From positions 1 to 21,265 of the forward strand of contig JAEYWA010000250.1 in NCBI GenBank assembly GCA_023431385.1: 21,265 bases of DNA, given 5' to 3'. A model generated the notes under the pieces. That model ran no database searches and had not been told where the DNA came from. It saw nothing but the letters and a program-made list of their open reading frames with translations. This stretch comes from Bacillota bacterium. Lineage in GTDB: Bacteria; Bacillota; Clostridia; Acetivibrionales; DSM-1351. Both the position numbers and the translations under genes were made by a program. Below are positions 13,426 to 21,265 of this stretch, one piece after another (within the stretch, counting starts at the first letter, position 1; every line of letters starts with the position of its first letter).

Positions 13426-14361
13426 ATGGCTACAAATATTGTTGAGTTACTACGAGAAGGCTCAATAAACAACTTATTTAAAGCCGCGGGGTTCTCATCT
13501 TGTTTTAATACATGGAAAATTAGAATTAATGACTTAACTCCTGCGAAAACACCCAGACAAATGATTGACTTAGGAGACCATTTATCAGATATTTTTGCAT
13601 TGACTAAATCCGGTGGAAGGTCGCAAAGTGAAGTATCAGGAGGTGGTTCTGCTTGGGAAGCACTTGTCTGTTGGTATTTGAATGCATGCTTAATTGGTAG
13701 AAGAACAGTTGTTATTAAACACCATAAGGACTTGATTCCTGCACCAGTAAGTGAAGCCATTACCGTTAATTACAACAACTTTGTTTCTAACACTGAATCA
13801 GACCTAATCGCAATAACATTTCCAGATAAAGCTGAATATTCAATGGATTTAAACGCTATTAACATTTTGGATGAGAATGGTGTTACTGTTCCATTACAAA
13901 AAGGTCGAAAATATAATCTTAATGGAGTTATGGATGCATTATGTCATCGTGATTTTTCAGAATTAGAGATACATATTATACAGTGCAAAACAAACTGGAA
14001 CGATAATGCACAGATACCAATGCTGTGGGATATGATTTATTCTGCCAATAATTTTAGAGCAAATATAAACGTGGGTAGAAATGGTTACTCCATTCATGAT
14101 ACAAGAAGGTTTACTTATTCCTTTGTTACTGTACCTACAAGTAGAATAGACGGAATAAAAGCCACTTCTACTTGTGTAAAGAGAGTGGCCCACATTTCTG
14201 GTGGAAACTATTGGGGTAAACCTACCTTAAATAATGTATCTAACTCAGTAAAAGAAATGCTACAACGAAACCTATCTACGGGTCACAATAGAAACCATTT
14301 GACTACACTGGGGTCAGAATTACCAAAATTACCAAACGAATACAAGTATTTTAATATATGA
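13426..14361 (+). CDS. Probable type II restriction endonuclease (PD-(D/E)xK-like)
   Basis: 311 residues. ATG at 13426 is preferred because AAGG lies 8 nt upstream; a GTG at 13417 would overlap that site. I do not recognise a named enzyme. Features supporting a nuclease: SGGGSAWEALVCWYLN (~71-86) resembling the first helix with an acidic residue; NTESDLIAITF (Asp ~126); then the hydrophobic strand LEIHIIQCKTNWND with Q-x-K at ~186-188, the variant end of a PD-(D/E)xK site. The main argument is context: it converges tail to tail with a complete C5 methyltransferase 20 bases away, the usual layout of a type II restriction-modification pair. The recognition site is unknown. Confidence 0.75.
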   Translation: MATNIVELLREGSINNLFKAAGFSSCFNTWKIRINDLTPAKTPRQMIDLGDHLSDIFALTKSGGRSQSEVSGGGSAWEALVCWYLNACLIGRRTVVIKHHKDLIPAPVSEAITVNYNNFVSNTESDLIAITFPDKAEYSMDLNAINILDENGVTVPLQKGRKYNLNGVMDALCHRDFSELEIHIIQCKTNWNDNAQIPMLWDMIYSANNFRANINVGRNGYSIHDTRRFTYSFVTVPTSRIDGIKATSTCVKRVAHISGGNYWGKPTLNNVSNSVKEMLQRNLSTGHNRNHLTTLGSELPKLPNEYKYFNI

Positions 14362-14366
14362 ACCAA

Positions 14367-14400
14367 ATTAGAGGGAAAGGCTTAAGCCTTTCCCTCTAAT
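14367..14400. terminator. Shared 34-bp perfect palindrome between convergent R and M genes
   Basis: A loopless palindrome centred on CTTAAG. It starts 5 bases after the nuclease stop and includes the methyltransferase stop codon (14382-14384). It serves both directions, but T tracts are weak on both sides. Confidence 0.7.
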
Positions 14401-15722
14401 GCTTTGTATATTTCTTTCGCTATGGCATTTGCTAATAATGGGGGTACTGCGTTGCCTACCTGAGTGTATTGTGGAACCTCTAGTTTCCGTCTAGGTCCTC
14501 CGGTTGTTCTTTTACTCAAAAACTCAAAACTATCATCAAAAGACTGCAATCGTGCCATTTCCCTGACAGAAAAAGTTCTATTCTCAAAAGGAGATATGTA
14601 ATCATCTGGAAGTGTGACAACCGTAAGAGATGGTCTGTCTCTATACAAACGTGTACGAATGGTTTTCCGTGTTAGCAATTTGTCTAACATTTCGTCTGTA
14701 ACGTTTCCTTTTTTGAATGCTGTTATAACTTCGTCTTCAGACATATCTAATTTCTTGCTACACTCTGCAAGTAAATGTGGTTTGCTTTTTAAATTGATTC
14801 CCTCTGTAAGTATACGCTTTTTAACAGCATTACCATCTTCGCCTTCTTTGAATAATGAAAACCGTTCCACTATTAGGGCCTGATGTCTGGAGAGGTCATT
14901 GTTTAAAAAGCCTTCTTTGCTTCTAATCGGATTACCATTCAAAGCGGGGGTTCTACCTAATTTGGATTGAATTTGATACTCGGTGTCTACAGGATTAATC
15001 TCCTGTAGGACTTTTTTCTTTCGTATTAAATCACCTATTGCCTGTTGCACAGTTACCCTTGTTTCATCAGTTACTGTTGGTTGAGGGTATTGCGGTTCTT
15101 TTTCTCCTTGAAGATATGCAATAAATATAGCTCTTCTTCTTCTTTGGGGAACACCATAATCGGATGCATCCAAAACCTGTGGTTTCAAAACATTATATCC
15201 TATATGGTTAAACTCACTTAATAAAATGTCAGGTGCTGTCTTGCCATCCTCATACGAAATACCAGTTACACCTTGAAAACCATAAAACTTTGTATCGTTA
15301 AAGCCCTCAACATTTTCCATTACAACATACTTAGGTTGTACTTCCTGAATAACACGCAAATATTCTTTGAAAAGTAGATTTCTTGGGTCATCCACCTTTC
15401 TTTTACCAGCCCTGCTAAATCCTTGGCAGGGTGGCCCCCCGAAAATAGCGTCTATCTTTTCGGGCATCTTCACTTCGGGGGATTTGAACATTTCCAATGA
15501 ACTTATCTTATCCTTAATCATTTCTCCACTAAGTTCTCTTATATCGCCTCTGTGAAAGTAGGTGTTTTCACCTTGAACAAGACCAAGTTGCTCATGTCTA
15601 TGCGTATATGTTTTTTCAACATCCTCGCTAATATCACTAGAAAACAGTATGTGGAATCCTGCTTGGATAATTCCTTCACTCATACCACCCGCGCCACAAA
15701 ACAAATCTATAGCATAAAACAC
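14382..15722 (-). CDS. C5-cytosine DNA methyltransferase of type II system
   Basis: 446 residues, GTG start at 15722 with AGGAGGT 6 nt upstream. A full set of C5-methyltransferase motifs: I IDLFCGAGGMSEG, IV GGPPCQGFS with catalytic Cys99, followed by DDPRNLLF, VI MENVEG, VIII QRRRR (193-197), X QVGNAVPPLLANAIA. The variable region between VIII and IX (~200-370) is long and carries the target recognition domain. It methylates a cytosine in the recognition site and so protects the host from the convergent nuclease (13426-14361). Its own promoter allows independent expression, needed to protect new hosts after transfer. It differs clearly from the integrase-fused enzyme at 10341, which has no nuclease partner. 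Confidence 0.93.
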   Translation of the reverse strand: MFYAIDLFCGAGGMSEGIIQAGFHILFSSDISEDVEKTYTHRHEQLGLVQGENTYFHRGDIRELSGEMIKDKISSLEMFKSPEVKMPEKIDAIFGGPPCQGFSRAGKRKVDDPRNLLFKEYLRVIQEVQPKYVVMENVEGFNDTKFYGFQGVTGISYEDGKTAPDILLSEFNHIGYNVLKPQVLDASDYGVPQRRRRAIFIAYLQGEKEPQYPQPTVTDETRVTVQQAIGDLIRKKKVLQEINPVDTEYQIQSKLGRTPALNGNPIRSKEGFLNNDLSRHQALIVERFSLFKEGEDGNAVKKRILTEGINLKSKPHLLAECSKKLDMSEDEVITAFKKGNVTDEMLDKLLTRKTIRTRLYRDRPSLTVVTLPDDYISPFENRTFSVREMARLQSFDDSFEFLSKRTTGGPRRKLEVPQYTQVGNAVPPLLANAIAKEIYKALEGKA

Positions 15723-15754
15723 AGGAACACCTCCTTTTCGTAATTTGTCAACTT

Positions 15755-15783
15755 ATTGTATCATAATCTTTTAAAAATGTCCA
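15755..15783 (-). promoter_or_regulatory. Promoter for C5 methyltransferase
   Basis: On the minus strand TGGACA (15778-15783), a 17-bp spacer and TACAAT (15755-15760), 33 bases before the GTG start at 15722. Confidence 0.65.
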
Positions 15784-15821
15784 GGGGTAAATTAATGAAA
15801 GTTGCTTTGTGTTCAACTGAT

Positions 15822-16088
15822 TTATTCCGTTGAAACATCCATAATCAGTCTTGCCCCACATTTGAAACCATAGACGAACATTCTATCTAATTCCAGACCA
15901 TAAGATTGTAAGTACAGTTCTTTAATTTCTTCTAGTCTAGGTTTCTGCTTATCATTTAGTTCCTTACTCAATTCCTCTGTTGCTTCCATAAGTTCTAGAG
16001 TTAGTCTATGCCACTCAGGATTATTAGGATAGCCAAAACCCTCAGCGTAAGAGGCTGCATTGTTATATAAATCTTTTATTTCTCCCAT
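15822..16088 (-). CDS. Small DUF6809-like protein
   Basis: 88 residues from the ATG at 16088, chosen because GGTGG lies 7 nt upstream; the frame extends to a TTG at 16154 but without a binding site. The pattern (short N-terminal helix with DLYNNAASYAEGF, ELMEATEELSKELNDKQKPRLEEIKELYLQ, then MFVYGFKCGARLIMDV at the C-terminus) matches small Firmicute proteins annotated as DUF6809, which end in F-x-x-G-F-x-x-G-A-R-L. Function unknown. They are common in Clostridia mobile elements. It is transcribed away from the integrase gene. Confidence 0.65.
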   Translation of the reverse strand: MGEIKDLYNNAASYAEGFGYPNNPEWHRLTLELMEATEELSKELNDKQKPRLEEIKELYLQSYGLELDRMFVYGFKCGARLIMDVSTE

Positions 16089-16208
16089 GTTATCACCACC
16101 CAATTCAATTTTGGTCACATGATAACTCTTCAGAGAGTATTCGGGAAGGGCCAATTTCTTTATTTGACAGCCTATCTTATGTTACGGGTGGATTATGGCA
16201 GTTTTTTC

Positions 16209-16237
16209 TTGAGTCACACCCATTCTGGAGGTATAAT
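16209..16237 (+). promoter_or_regulatory. Promoter for serine recombinase gene
   Basis: TTGAGT (16209-16214), a 17-bp spacer and TATAAT (16232-16237), 63 bases before the ATG. Confidence 0.65.
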
Positions 16238-16300
16238 GACTAAAACAACATTGTTTAGTTGAATACATAGTCAACATACCCCTTAAGGAGGGATAGAGAT

Positions 16301-18262
16301 ATGAGTAAGATTAAAATGGTCTGCTATTGTCGTGTTTCAACAGGGTCTGAAGAACAGGCAAACAGTTTTGAAAACCAAAAGCAGTTTTTTGAGGATTATT
16401 GTGCTAAGGACCCGAGGATTGTACTCTATAAAGATAGTAGCAATAATCATACAGGTATTTATCCGGATAAAGGCATTAGTGGTACGCTGCTACATAGAGA
16501 ACAGTTTGAAAAGATGTTATGGGATGCTGGTTTAGACTGTGGTGTATATGAATATACCCCTAAAATCTACAAGGATGTGGATGATAAACAATACTCTATT
16601 AAGTATAAGGCATATAAGATTGAGAGAAATGGTCTTAAACCCAAATTTGAGGAAATATTGGTCAAGAACACTTCAAGATTTGCTAGAAATATTCAAGTGG
16701 CCGCAATCCTTCAGGAATTAAGAAATATTGGGGTTTATGTTACATTTCTTGATATTCAAAAATCTACACGAAATGAAAGTGATATACCCATTATTCAATT
16801 CTTCCAACAGTTTGATGAAATGTTTTCAAGAGATTTATCAAGAAAACTACTATCAGCAAACAAACAAAGCAGAGAAAATCAGATTTTGAGAACCAACCAT
16901 GACTTGTTTGGGTATAAGTATATTCCACGAAAAAGCAGAGCAGAGAACAATACACTAAAAATGATACCTGAAGAAGCGTATGTGGTGCAAATGATATATA
17001 GGCTTTATTACGGCTGTTTTAAGGGTCAAATGGGTGAGCCTATACCCATGCCCACCTGTGACTTTAAATGTTCTCTGTGTCCGCTACACAGCACAATAGA
17101 GGACAAGGATGGTGAAGGGTTTAGAAACATACTGAAAATCCTAAATGACACATATGGATTTAGAACAAGAAAAGGAAAACCATTTGCACAGTCAACCATA
17201 AAACATATATTTGAAAACGAAAAGTTTTGCGGGTATCTTAATAACGGAAAATGGAATCATGGTACTGTCTTCAACTACTTTTCATCTCCTAAATTAAGAG
17301 AAAACTACAAGGGTGTTTTACAGTATAGGCCTGACCTAATTGACCCCATTATTAGCATTGAGTTATTTGACCTTTGCACAGCAAAAAGGTTAGTGAAAGC
17401 AGGAGATACTACTGGGAAGTTTAAAGGAGTTCACACTAAATACAAAGGGAAAATATTCTGTGGTAAATGTGGTGATGTATATACCCACAACATTTCAAGT
17501 GATAAAAAAGGGTACTACCAGTGCAAGACAAAGAGATTTAAGTCTACGTCATACTGTGGTAGTTGTAATGTATTCGATTGGCAAATTGATAATGCCGTTA
17601 AAGACCTATGCCAAGGTAGTATAAAAGAGATGATTGATACAAGAAATCTTCAAGTATTATCTACACTAAATTCACAAGTCAGGGATAAGATTGATTTTCT
17701 TAAACGGAATCGAAATGTTGGGGAAATTAAGGAATTAGACCAAAAAATAAAAACATATACAGAAGGACTTGAAAAACTTTATACCCGTATGGTTTTGGAT
17801 AGTTCAGACAACACAGCACTTACAGCAGCAGTGAATACGATGGAAAAACAACTGAAAGAATACCGTACAACCTATGAAACAATAACAAAAAAGCCCAAAG
17901 CCATATTTGAAGAACTTCAAAATCTAATAGACTTGTGCTATACTGTCGCTAAGGCTATTCAAGATACAAAAACAGTCTACACGGAGGAAGAACTTCTAAA
18001 TGATGTTGTAGAAAAGTTTGTAATCTACGGCGAACCTATTAGAGACAGCAAGGGGGTATACAGAACACCACAACCGAGCATTGTTCCTGTTCTCAGGACC
18101 GAGGCACTACTCAGCAGTAGGATGAATGTTGAAGTTAATATAACAGCAGAACCCTTCATTTTTGATATGGGTATCGAAAATAAAAAAATCACAGATGAGA
18201 TTTTTTCTGTGATTGAGACTATCGAAAAAGAGGTAACCACTCTTAAAACCCAATATTTATAA
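16301..18262 (+). CDS. Large serine recombinase (integrase of the element)
   Basis: 653 residues, ATG at 16301 with AAGGAGG upstream. Catalyses integration and excision between attP and attB through a Ser-linked double-strand break. Resolvase domain ~1-160: catalytic Ser13 in CYCRVSTGSEEQ, arginine patch NTSRFARN (~123-130). Compared with typical relatives there is an insertion of about 40 residues between HREQFEKML (~65-73) and that patch. The recombinase domain (~200-370) carries an extra Cys cluster C-x3-C-x2-C (253, 257, 260). Then comes a zinc ribbon (C387, C390, C408, C419/C422) and a coiled-coil motif (~440-560). The gene ends three bases before the right attachment arm, the usual place. 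An 18-bp palindrome (18251-18268) overlaps its stop codon. Confidence 0.95.
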   Translation: MSKIKMVCYCRVSTGSEEQANSFENQKQFFEDYCAKDPRIVLYKDSSNNHTGIYPDKGISGTLLHREQFEKMLWDAGLDCGVYEYTPKIYKDVDDKQYSIKYKAYKIERNGLKPKFEEILVKNTSRFARNIQVAAILQELRNIGVYVTFLDIQKSTRNESDIPIIQFFQQFDEMFSRDLSRKLLSANKQSRENQILRTNHDLFGYKYIPRKSRAENNTLKMIPEEAYVVQMIYRLYYGCFKGQMGEPIPMPTCDFKCSLCPLHSTIEDKDGEGFRNILKILNDTYGFRTRKGKPFAQSTIKHIFENEKFCGYLNNGKWNHGTVFNYFSSPKLRENYKGVLQYRPDLIDPIISIELFDLCTAKRLVKAGDTTGKFKGVHTKYKGKIFCGKCGDVYTHNISSDKKGYYQCKTKRFKSTSYCGSCNVFDWQIDNAVKDLCQGSIKEMIDTRNLQVLSTLNSQVRDKIDFLKRNRNVGEIKELDQKIKTYTEGLEKLYTRMVLDSSDNTALTAAVNTMEKQLKEYRTTYETITKKPKAIFEELQNLIDLCYTVAKAIQDTKTVYTEEELLNDVVEKFVIYGEPIRDSKGVYRTPQPSIVPVLRTEALLSSRMNVEVNITAEPFIFDMGIENKKITDEIFSVIETIEKEVTTLKTQYL

Positions 18263-18265
18263 ATA

Positions 18266-18305
18266 TTGACTCAGTAGCCTACCATTGATATAGTCGGTTT
18301 AGGTG
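18266..18305. other. attR: attR: right integration junction
   Basis: Element arm TTGACTCAGTAGCCTAC (18266-18282), then CATT, the crossover GA (18287-18288) and the comM half-site TATAGTCGGTTTAGG. The arm is the exact reverse complement of the one at 1234-1250. Joined through GA the two arms give a 44-bp, nearly symmetric attP. Confidence 0.85.
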
Positions 18306-19723
18306 ATACAGCTGTCAGAGAATCCAGGGAAAGAGTAAGAGCAGCCATTAAGAACAGCGGGATAGAATTTCCCATAAGACGAATAACCATAAACCTTGCG
18401 CCGGCAAATTTACGTAAAGGGGGTTCTGTCTATGATGTTTCAATAGCTGTTGGTATTTTAGTAGCTTCGGGTATTATTGCTTCGAAAGAATTGGAGAAGT
18501 ATATGTTTTTGGGAGAATTATCTCTAGATGGTACTGTTAAGCCCGTAAAAGGAATTCTGTCCATGGTCTGCTGCGCCCGCTCCCACGGTATAGGCAATGT
18601 TTTTGTACCCGAAGCAAATGCTGATGAAGCAGCTGTCCTTGCAGATGTTAACATATTACCTGTTAAAAGCTTAATTGAGCTGATCAACCACCTTAATGGC
18701 AAGGAAATTATACCTGTGTATACAGTAGATATTGACAGCATTTTTGTACAGAATGCTTCATTTTCTATGGATTACAGCGATGTTAAAGGTCAGAATAGCG
18801 TTGAGCGGGCAATGGAGATAGCAGCTTCAGGAGCCCACAACCTGCTGATGGTGGGTTCACCTGGGAGCGGAAAAACCATGCTTGCCAAGAGACTTCCTAC
18901 TATATTACCGCAAATGACCTTTGAGGAAGCTCTGGAGCTGACCAAAATATACAGTGTGGCAGGACTACTTCCTCAGAAAACTTCACTTATTACTGTCAGG
19001 CCCTTTAGAAATCCCCACCATACAATATCGGATATTTCTCTTATCGGAGGAGGCAAACACATAAAACCTGGAGAGGTGAGTCTGGCACATTTTGGGGTTC
19101 TCTTTCTGGATGAATTTCCTGAGTTTGGCACTAATGCCATTGAAGTCCTGCGGCAGCCTTTGGAGGATGGAGAAATATGTATATCACGAGCAAACAATAG
19201 TATCACCTATCCCGCCAAAACAACTTTAATATGTGCTGCAAACCCGTGCAGATGCGGCTTCCTCTTGGACAGTGCAAAAAAATGTACCTGCACACCTAAA
19301 ATGATAAAACAGTATTTTGGAAAGCTGAGTCAGCCTATTCTTGACAGAATAGATATTCACGCCGAGGTTCAGCCAGTTAAGTTTCATGATCTCCAAAACA
19401 CAACTAAAGTTGAGACTTCAGCGTCTATCAGGGCAAGGGTGAATAAAGCAAGAAATATACAGCTTGATAGATATAAAGGGCTCGGTATATTTTCAAACTC
19501 TGAATTGACACCTTCAATGGTTAAAAAATACTGTGAACTTGATAAAGTAACATCTAATTTATTATTGCGGGCGTTTGAAAAGCTTGGTCTCAGCGCCAGA
19601 GCGCATAACAGAATACTTAAGGTTGCCAGGACAATAGCAGATATGGAGAGCAGTGAAGTAATTAAGTCCCAGCATGTGGCCGAGGCAATTCAGTACAGAA
19701 GTTTTGACAGGCTTAAATATTAA
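18287..19723 (+). CDS. comM: ComM/YifB Mg-chelatase-like AAA ATPase, 3' fragment
   Basis: 478 codons from DIVGLGDTAVRES to the stop at 19721-19723; with the 31 codons at 1135-1227 this makes 509 residues, the normal YifB/ComM length. It contains the rest of the N-terminal Lon-like domain (VRAAIKNSGIEFPIRRITINLAPANLRKGGS), Walker A GSPGSGKT, Walker B VLFLDEF, an AANPCRCG Cys motif and the C-terminal Mg-chelatase domain. It has no start of its own in the integrated state; a TTG at 18491 could at best give a protein lacking the N-terminal domain. ComM drives branch migration during natural transformation in studied bacteria. dprA follows after 22 bases, so read-through from inside the element may matter for dprA expression. 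Confidence 0.93.
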   Translation, partial: DIVGLGDTAVRESRERVRAAIKNSGIEFPIRRITINLAPANLRKGGSVYDVSIAVGILVASGIIASKELEKYMFLGELSLDGTVKPVKGILSMVCCARSHGIGNVFVPEANADEAAVLADVNILPVKSLIELINHLNGKEIIPVYTVDIDSIFVQNASFSMDYSDVKGQNSVERAMEIAASGAHNLLMVGSPGSGKTMLAKRLPTILPQMTFEEALELTKIYSVAGLLPQKTSLITVRPFRNPHHTISDISLIGGGKHIKPGEVSLAHFGVLFLDEFPEFGTNAIEVLRQPLEDGEICISRANNSITYPAKTTLICAANPCRCGFLLDSAKKCTCTPKMIKQYFGKLSQPILDRIDIHAEVQPVKFHDLQNTTKVETSASIRARVNKARNIQLDRYKGLGIFSNSELTPSMVKKYCELDKVTSNLLLRAFEKLGLSARAHNRILKVARTIADMESSEVIKSQHVAEAIQYRSFDRLKY

Positions 19724-19745
19724 TCACTAAATACAAGGAGAAAAT

Positions 19746-20921
19746 ATGAGAGATATTGATTATTGGGTATGGTTTTCATCATTGGCAGGTTTAGGTCCAG
19801 TAAAGGCACGGACACTTCTTCAAACATATGGGAACCCCAAAATAATTTTTAACTTGAACGAGTCTGAACTTAAAACAAACAGACAGCTTACTAAAAAAAA
19901 TATGGATGAAATTCTGTGTATGGAAAAACGGGAGAGGATAACAAAAATAAATGATTTAATACTCAAAAATGATATAAAAGTGATAAATATAGCTGACGCT
20001 AATTATCCTCAAGGTCTTAGAGCGATTTATGATCCACCTATTGCGCTGTACTACAGGGGGAAATTTAAACTATCAGAATTTTCCATAGCTGTGGTTGGTT
20101 CAAGAAGAACAACAAATTACGGTGCGTTTTCGGCAAAAAAACTATCCTACGAGCTTGCTATGAGAGGTGTTCAAATTATTAGCGGCCTTGCAAGAGGAAT
20201 AGACAGTGTTGCCCATGAAGGCTGCCTGGACGCCGGTGGAAAAACAGCAGCGGTCTTGGGGTGTGGGCCCGACTTTATCTATCCACCAGAAAATGCTCGC
20301 TTGTATGACAGTATTTTGAAATCTGGCGGATTAATCCTGTCTGAATACCCCCCCGGTACTCCGCCTCTACAATATAATTTCCCGGCAAGAAACAGAATTA
20401 TCAGCGGAATATCTTCAGGAGTTCTAGTAGTTGAAGCTGCAAAACGAAGTGGCTCTCTCATTACTGCAGGCTTTGCACTTGAGCAGGGCCGAGAAGTGTT
20501 TGCTGTTCCTGGAAATATCGACTGCGCTTACAGCAGAGGTACAAATCAATTAATTCAGGATGGGGCTAAAATGGTACTTGAGGTTGATGATATATTGGAG
20601 GAATTTGATTACAGGATTGAGGCATATATAAGGAATAATAAAATAGATAAAAAAATCCGCAACGCAAGCAGTAGTATGGCAAGTATGATAAACATAAAGA
20701 GCAATAAGGTAAATGTAAATCCCGAGGCAAAGAACTATAGAGGGCTAAGCACAGAAGAAATCCGTATTGTTAAAATCATACAGAAAGGGATTCATCATAT
20801 AGACGAAATAATTCAAAGAAGTAATATTCCTGTCAGTGAAATAAATAATGTACTGTTTATGCTTGAAATGAAAGGAGTAATAAATCAACTGCCCGGAAAG
20901 CTTTTTGAAATGTGTATGTAA
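19746..20921 (+). CDS. dprA: DNA-processing protein DprA
   Basis: 391 residues, ATG at 19746 with AAGGAG upstream. DprA binds incoming single-stranded DNA and loads RecA during transformation. N-terminal SAM-like region (LAGLGPVKARTLLQTYG), a Rossmann-like core with VVGSRRTTNYG, ISGLARGIDSVAHEGCLDAGGKTAAVLGCG, YPPG and FPARNRIISG, VPGNID, and a C-terminal winged-helix-like end (~335-391, GLSTEEIRIVKIIQKGIHHIDEIIQRSNIPVSEINNVLFMLEMKGVI). All core motifs are present and the length is normal. It probably forms an operon with comM, whose promoter is separated from it by the inserted element. Confidence 0.97.
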   Translation: MRDIDYWVWFSSLAGLGPVKARTLLQTYGNPKIIFNLNESELKTNRQLTKKNMDEILCMEKRERITKINDLILKNDIKVINIADANYPQGLRAIYDPPIALYYRGKFKLSEFSIAVVGSRRTTNYGAFSAKKLSYELAMRGVQIISGLARGIDSVAHEGCLDAGGKTAAVLGCGPDFIYPPENARLYDSILKSGGLILSEYPPGTPPLQYNFPARNRIISGISSGVLVVEAAKRSGSLITAGFALEQGREVFAVPGNIDCAYSRGTNQLIQDGAKMVLEVDDILEEFDYRIEAYIRNNKIDKKIRNASSSMASMINIKSNKVNVNPEAKNYRGLSTEEIRIVKIIQKGIHHIDEIIQRSNIPVSEINNVLFMLEMKGVINQLPGKLFEMCM

Positions 20922-21066
20922 ATGACATATATATAATGATTTTGGGCAGTCATAAAATCTTATATTGTGTGCATAATTTTGATTAGAGACAAACAAGTAG
21001 TACTTTATATTGTGACTATAAAATAACAGAATTTACTATTTTTTCTGTAAAATCATTAATGTGAGG

Positions 21067-21095
21067 TTGACAGAAATAAAAATCCAGTTTAAATT
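21067..21095 (+). promoter_or_regulatory. Promoter upstream of topA
   Basis: TTGACA (21067-21072, perfect), a 17-bp spacer and TAAATT (21090-21095, four of six), 65 bases before the topA ATG. Confidence 0.55.
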
Positions 21096-21160
21096 AGTAT
21101 TTGTCTGATAAAAAAATTGAAACGTGATAAAAATGTACAAAAATTACACGGAGGAATAAA

Positions 21161-21265
21161 ATGGCTGATAACCTGGTTATTGTGGAGTCTCCCGGAAAAG
21201 TTAAATCTATCGGTAAGTTTTTAGGTAAAGGCTATAAGGTGGAAGCATCTGTGGGCCATGTTAGA
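21161..21265 (+). CDS. topA: DNA topoisomerase I, first 35 codons (3' end outside window)
   Basis: ATG at 21161 with GGAGG 7 nt upstream. The residues MADNLVIVESPGKVKSIGKFLGKGYKVEASVGHVR are the conserved start of the Toprim domain of bacterial topoisomerase I (VESPxKxxxI, SxGHVR). Neighbours dprA and comM, a common backbone order in Firmicutes. Confidence 0.95.
   Translation, partial: MADNLVIVESPGKVKSIGKFLGKGYKVEASVGHVR

Larger units (their letters stand above)
1230..18288. mobile_element. ~17.06-kb serine-integrase element inserted in comM
   Basis: Both comM fragments match at one point, so everything between is inserted DNA. Supporting evidence: a complete large serine recombinase gene at the right end; inverted 17-bp arms at both ends; a GA present at both junctions; precise restoration of comM when the DNA between the two GA copies is removed (period 17,059 bp). 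The cargo is a primase-helicase, three DNA methyltransferase-like genes, a restriction enzyme candidate, a protein kinase, a SprT-like protein and small genes. No relaxase, type IV secretion, capsid or terminase genes were seen, so it is not a self-evident ICE or complete prophage. A mobilizable island, phage satellite or degraded element all fit. Confidence 0.92.

Noticed and set aside
13395..13760. Open frame of 121 codons on the minus strand
   Set aside because: It lies antisense inside the nuclease gene, has no binding site at a fitting place and no recognisable domain; the plus frame has a promoter and Shine-Dalgarno.

Overview
The window looks like a low-GC Firmicute chromosome of the Clostridia (AT-rich intergenes, strong AGGAGG-type ribosome binding sites, Firmicute-like nrdR, comM/yifB, dprA and topA). 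The closest genus cannot be fixed from the sequence alone. The backbone order is nrdR (3' part, 1-398), comM, dprA (19746-20921) and the first codons of topA (21161 onward). comM is split: 31 codons lie at 1135-1227 and the remaining 478 codons at 18287-19723.

The comM split is explained by an integrated element of about 17.06 kb (1228/1230 to 18286/18288). Its right end encodes a large serine recombinase (16301-18262) that stops 3 bp before the attachment arm. The two element ends carry a perfect 17-bp inverted repeat, each placed 4 bp from a shared GA dinucleotide. Rejoining the flanks through that GA restores the comM frame exactly (…P-S-F-D-I-V-G-L…). The interruption should therefore be reversible by excision, as in known competence-gene lysogens.

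Left part of the element (1230-7900, nearly all minus strand): a tyrosine-recombinase catalytic domain without a usable start; two small proteins that look like serine-recombinase N-terminal domains without the catalytic serine; a small acidic protein; a repeat-rich noncoding region; a large primase-SF3 helicase; and two small unknown proteins. This resembles a replication and maintenance module with candidate cis-acting DNA at 2276-2471 and 3290-3723. A consensus promoter and terminator at 7458-7571 predict a small RNA on the plus strand.

Middle part (7908-12811, minus strand): an HTH-adenine-methyltransferase-like protein, a Hanks-type Ser/Thr kinase, a striking fusion of tyrosine-integrase DNA-binding domains to a C5-cytosine methyltransferase, and a SprT-like zinc metalloprotein. 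The fusion and the kinase are adjacent, share a good promoter, and are the best candidate for an undescribed defence or epigenetic system.

Right part (12954-16300): two broken gene fragments (a secreted stalk-type domain and an XRE regulator), then a convergent pair of a probable type II restriction endonuclease and a C5 methyltransferase, and a small DUF6809-like protein. No relaxase, conjugation, capsid, portal or terminase genes are visible, so the element is neither a complete ICE nor a complete prophage. It looks like a mobilizable or satellite-like island carrying DNA-modification genes. Gene units are repeatedly separated by near-loopless palindromes of 20-38 bp.
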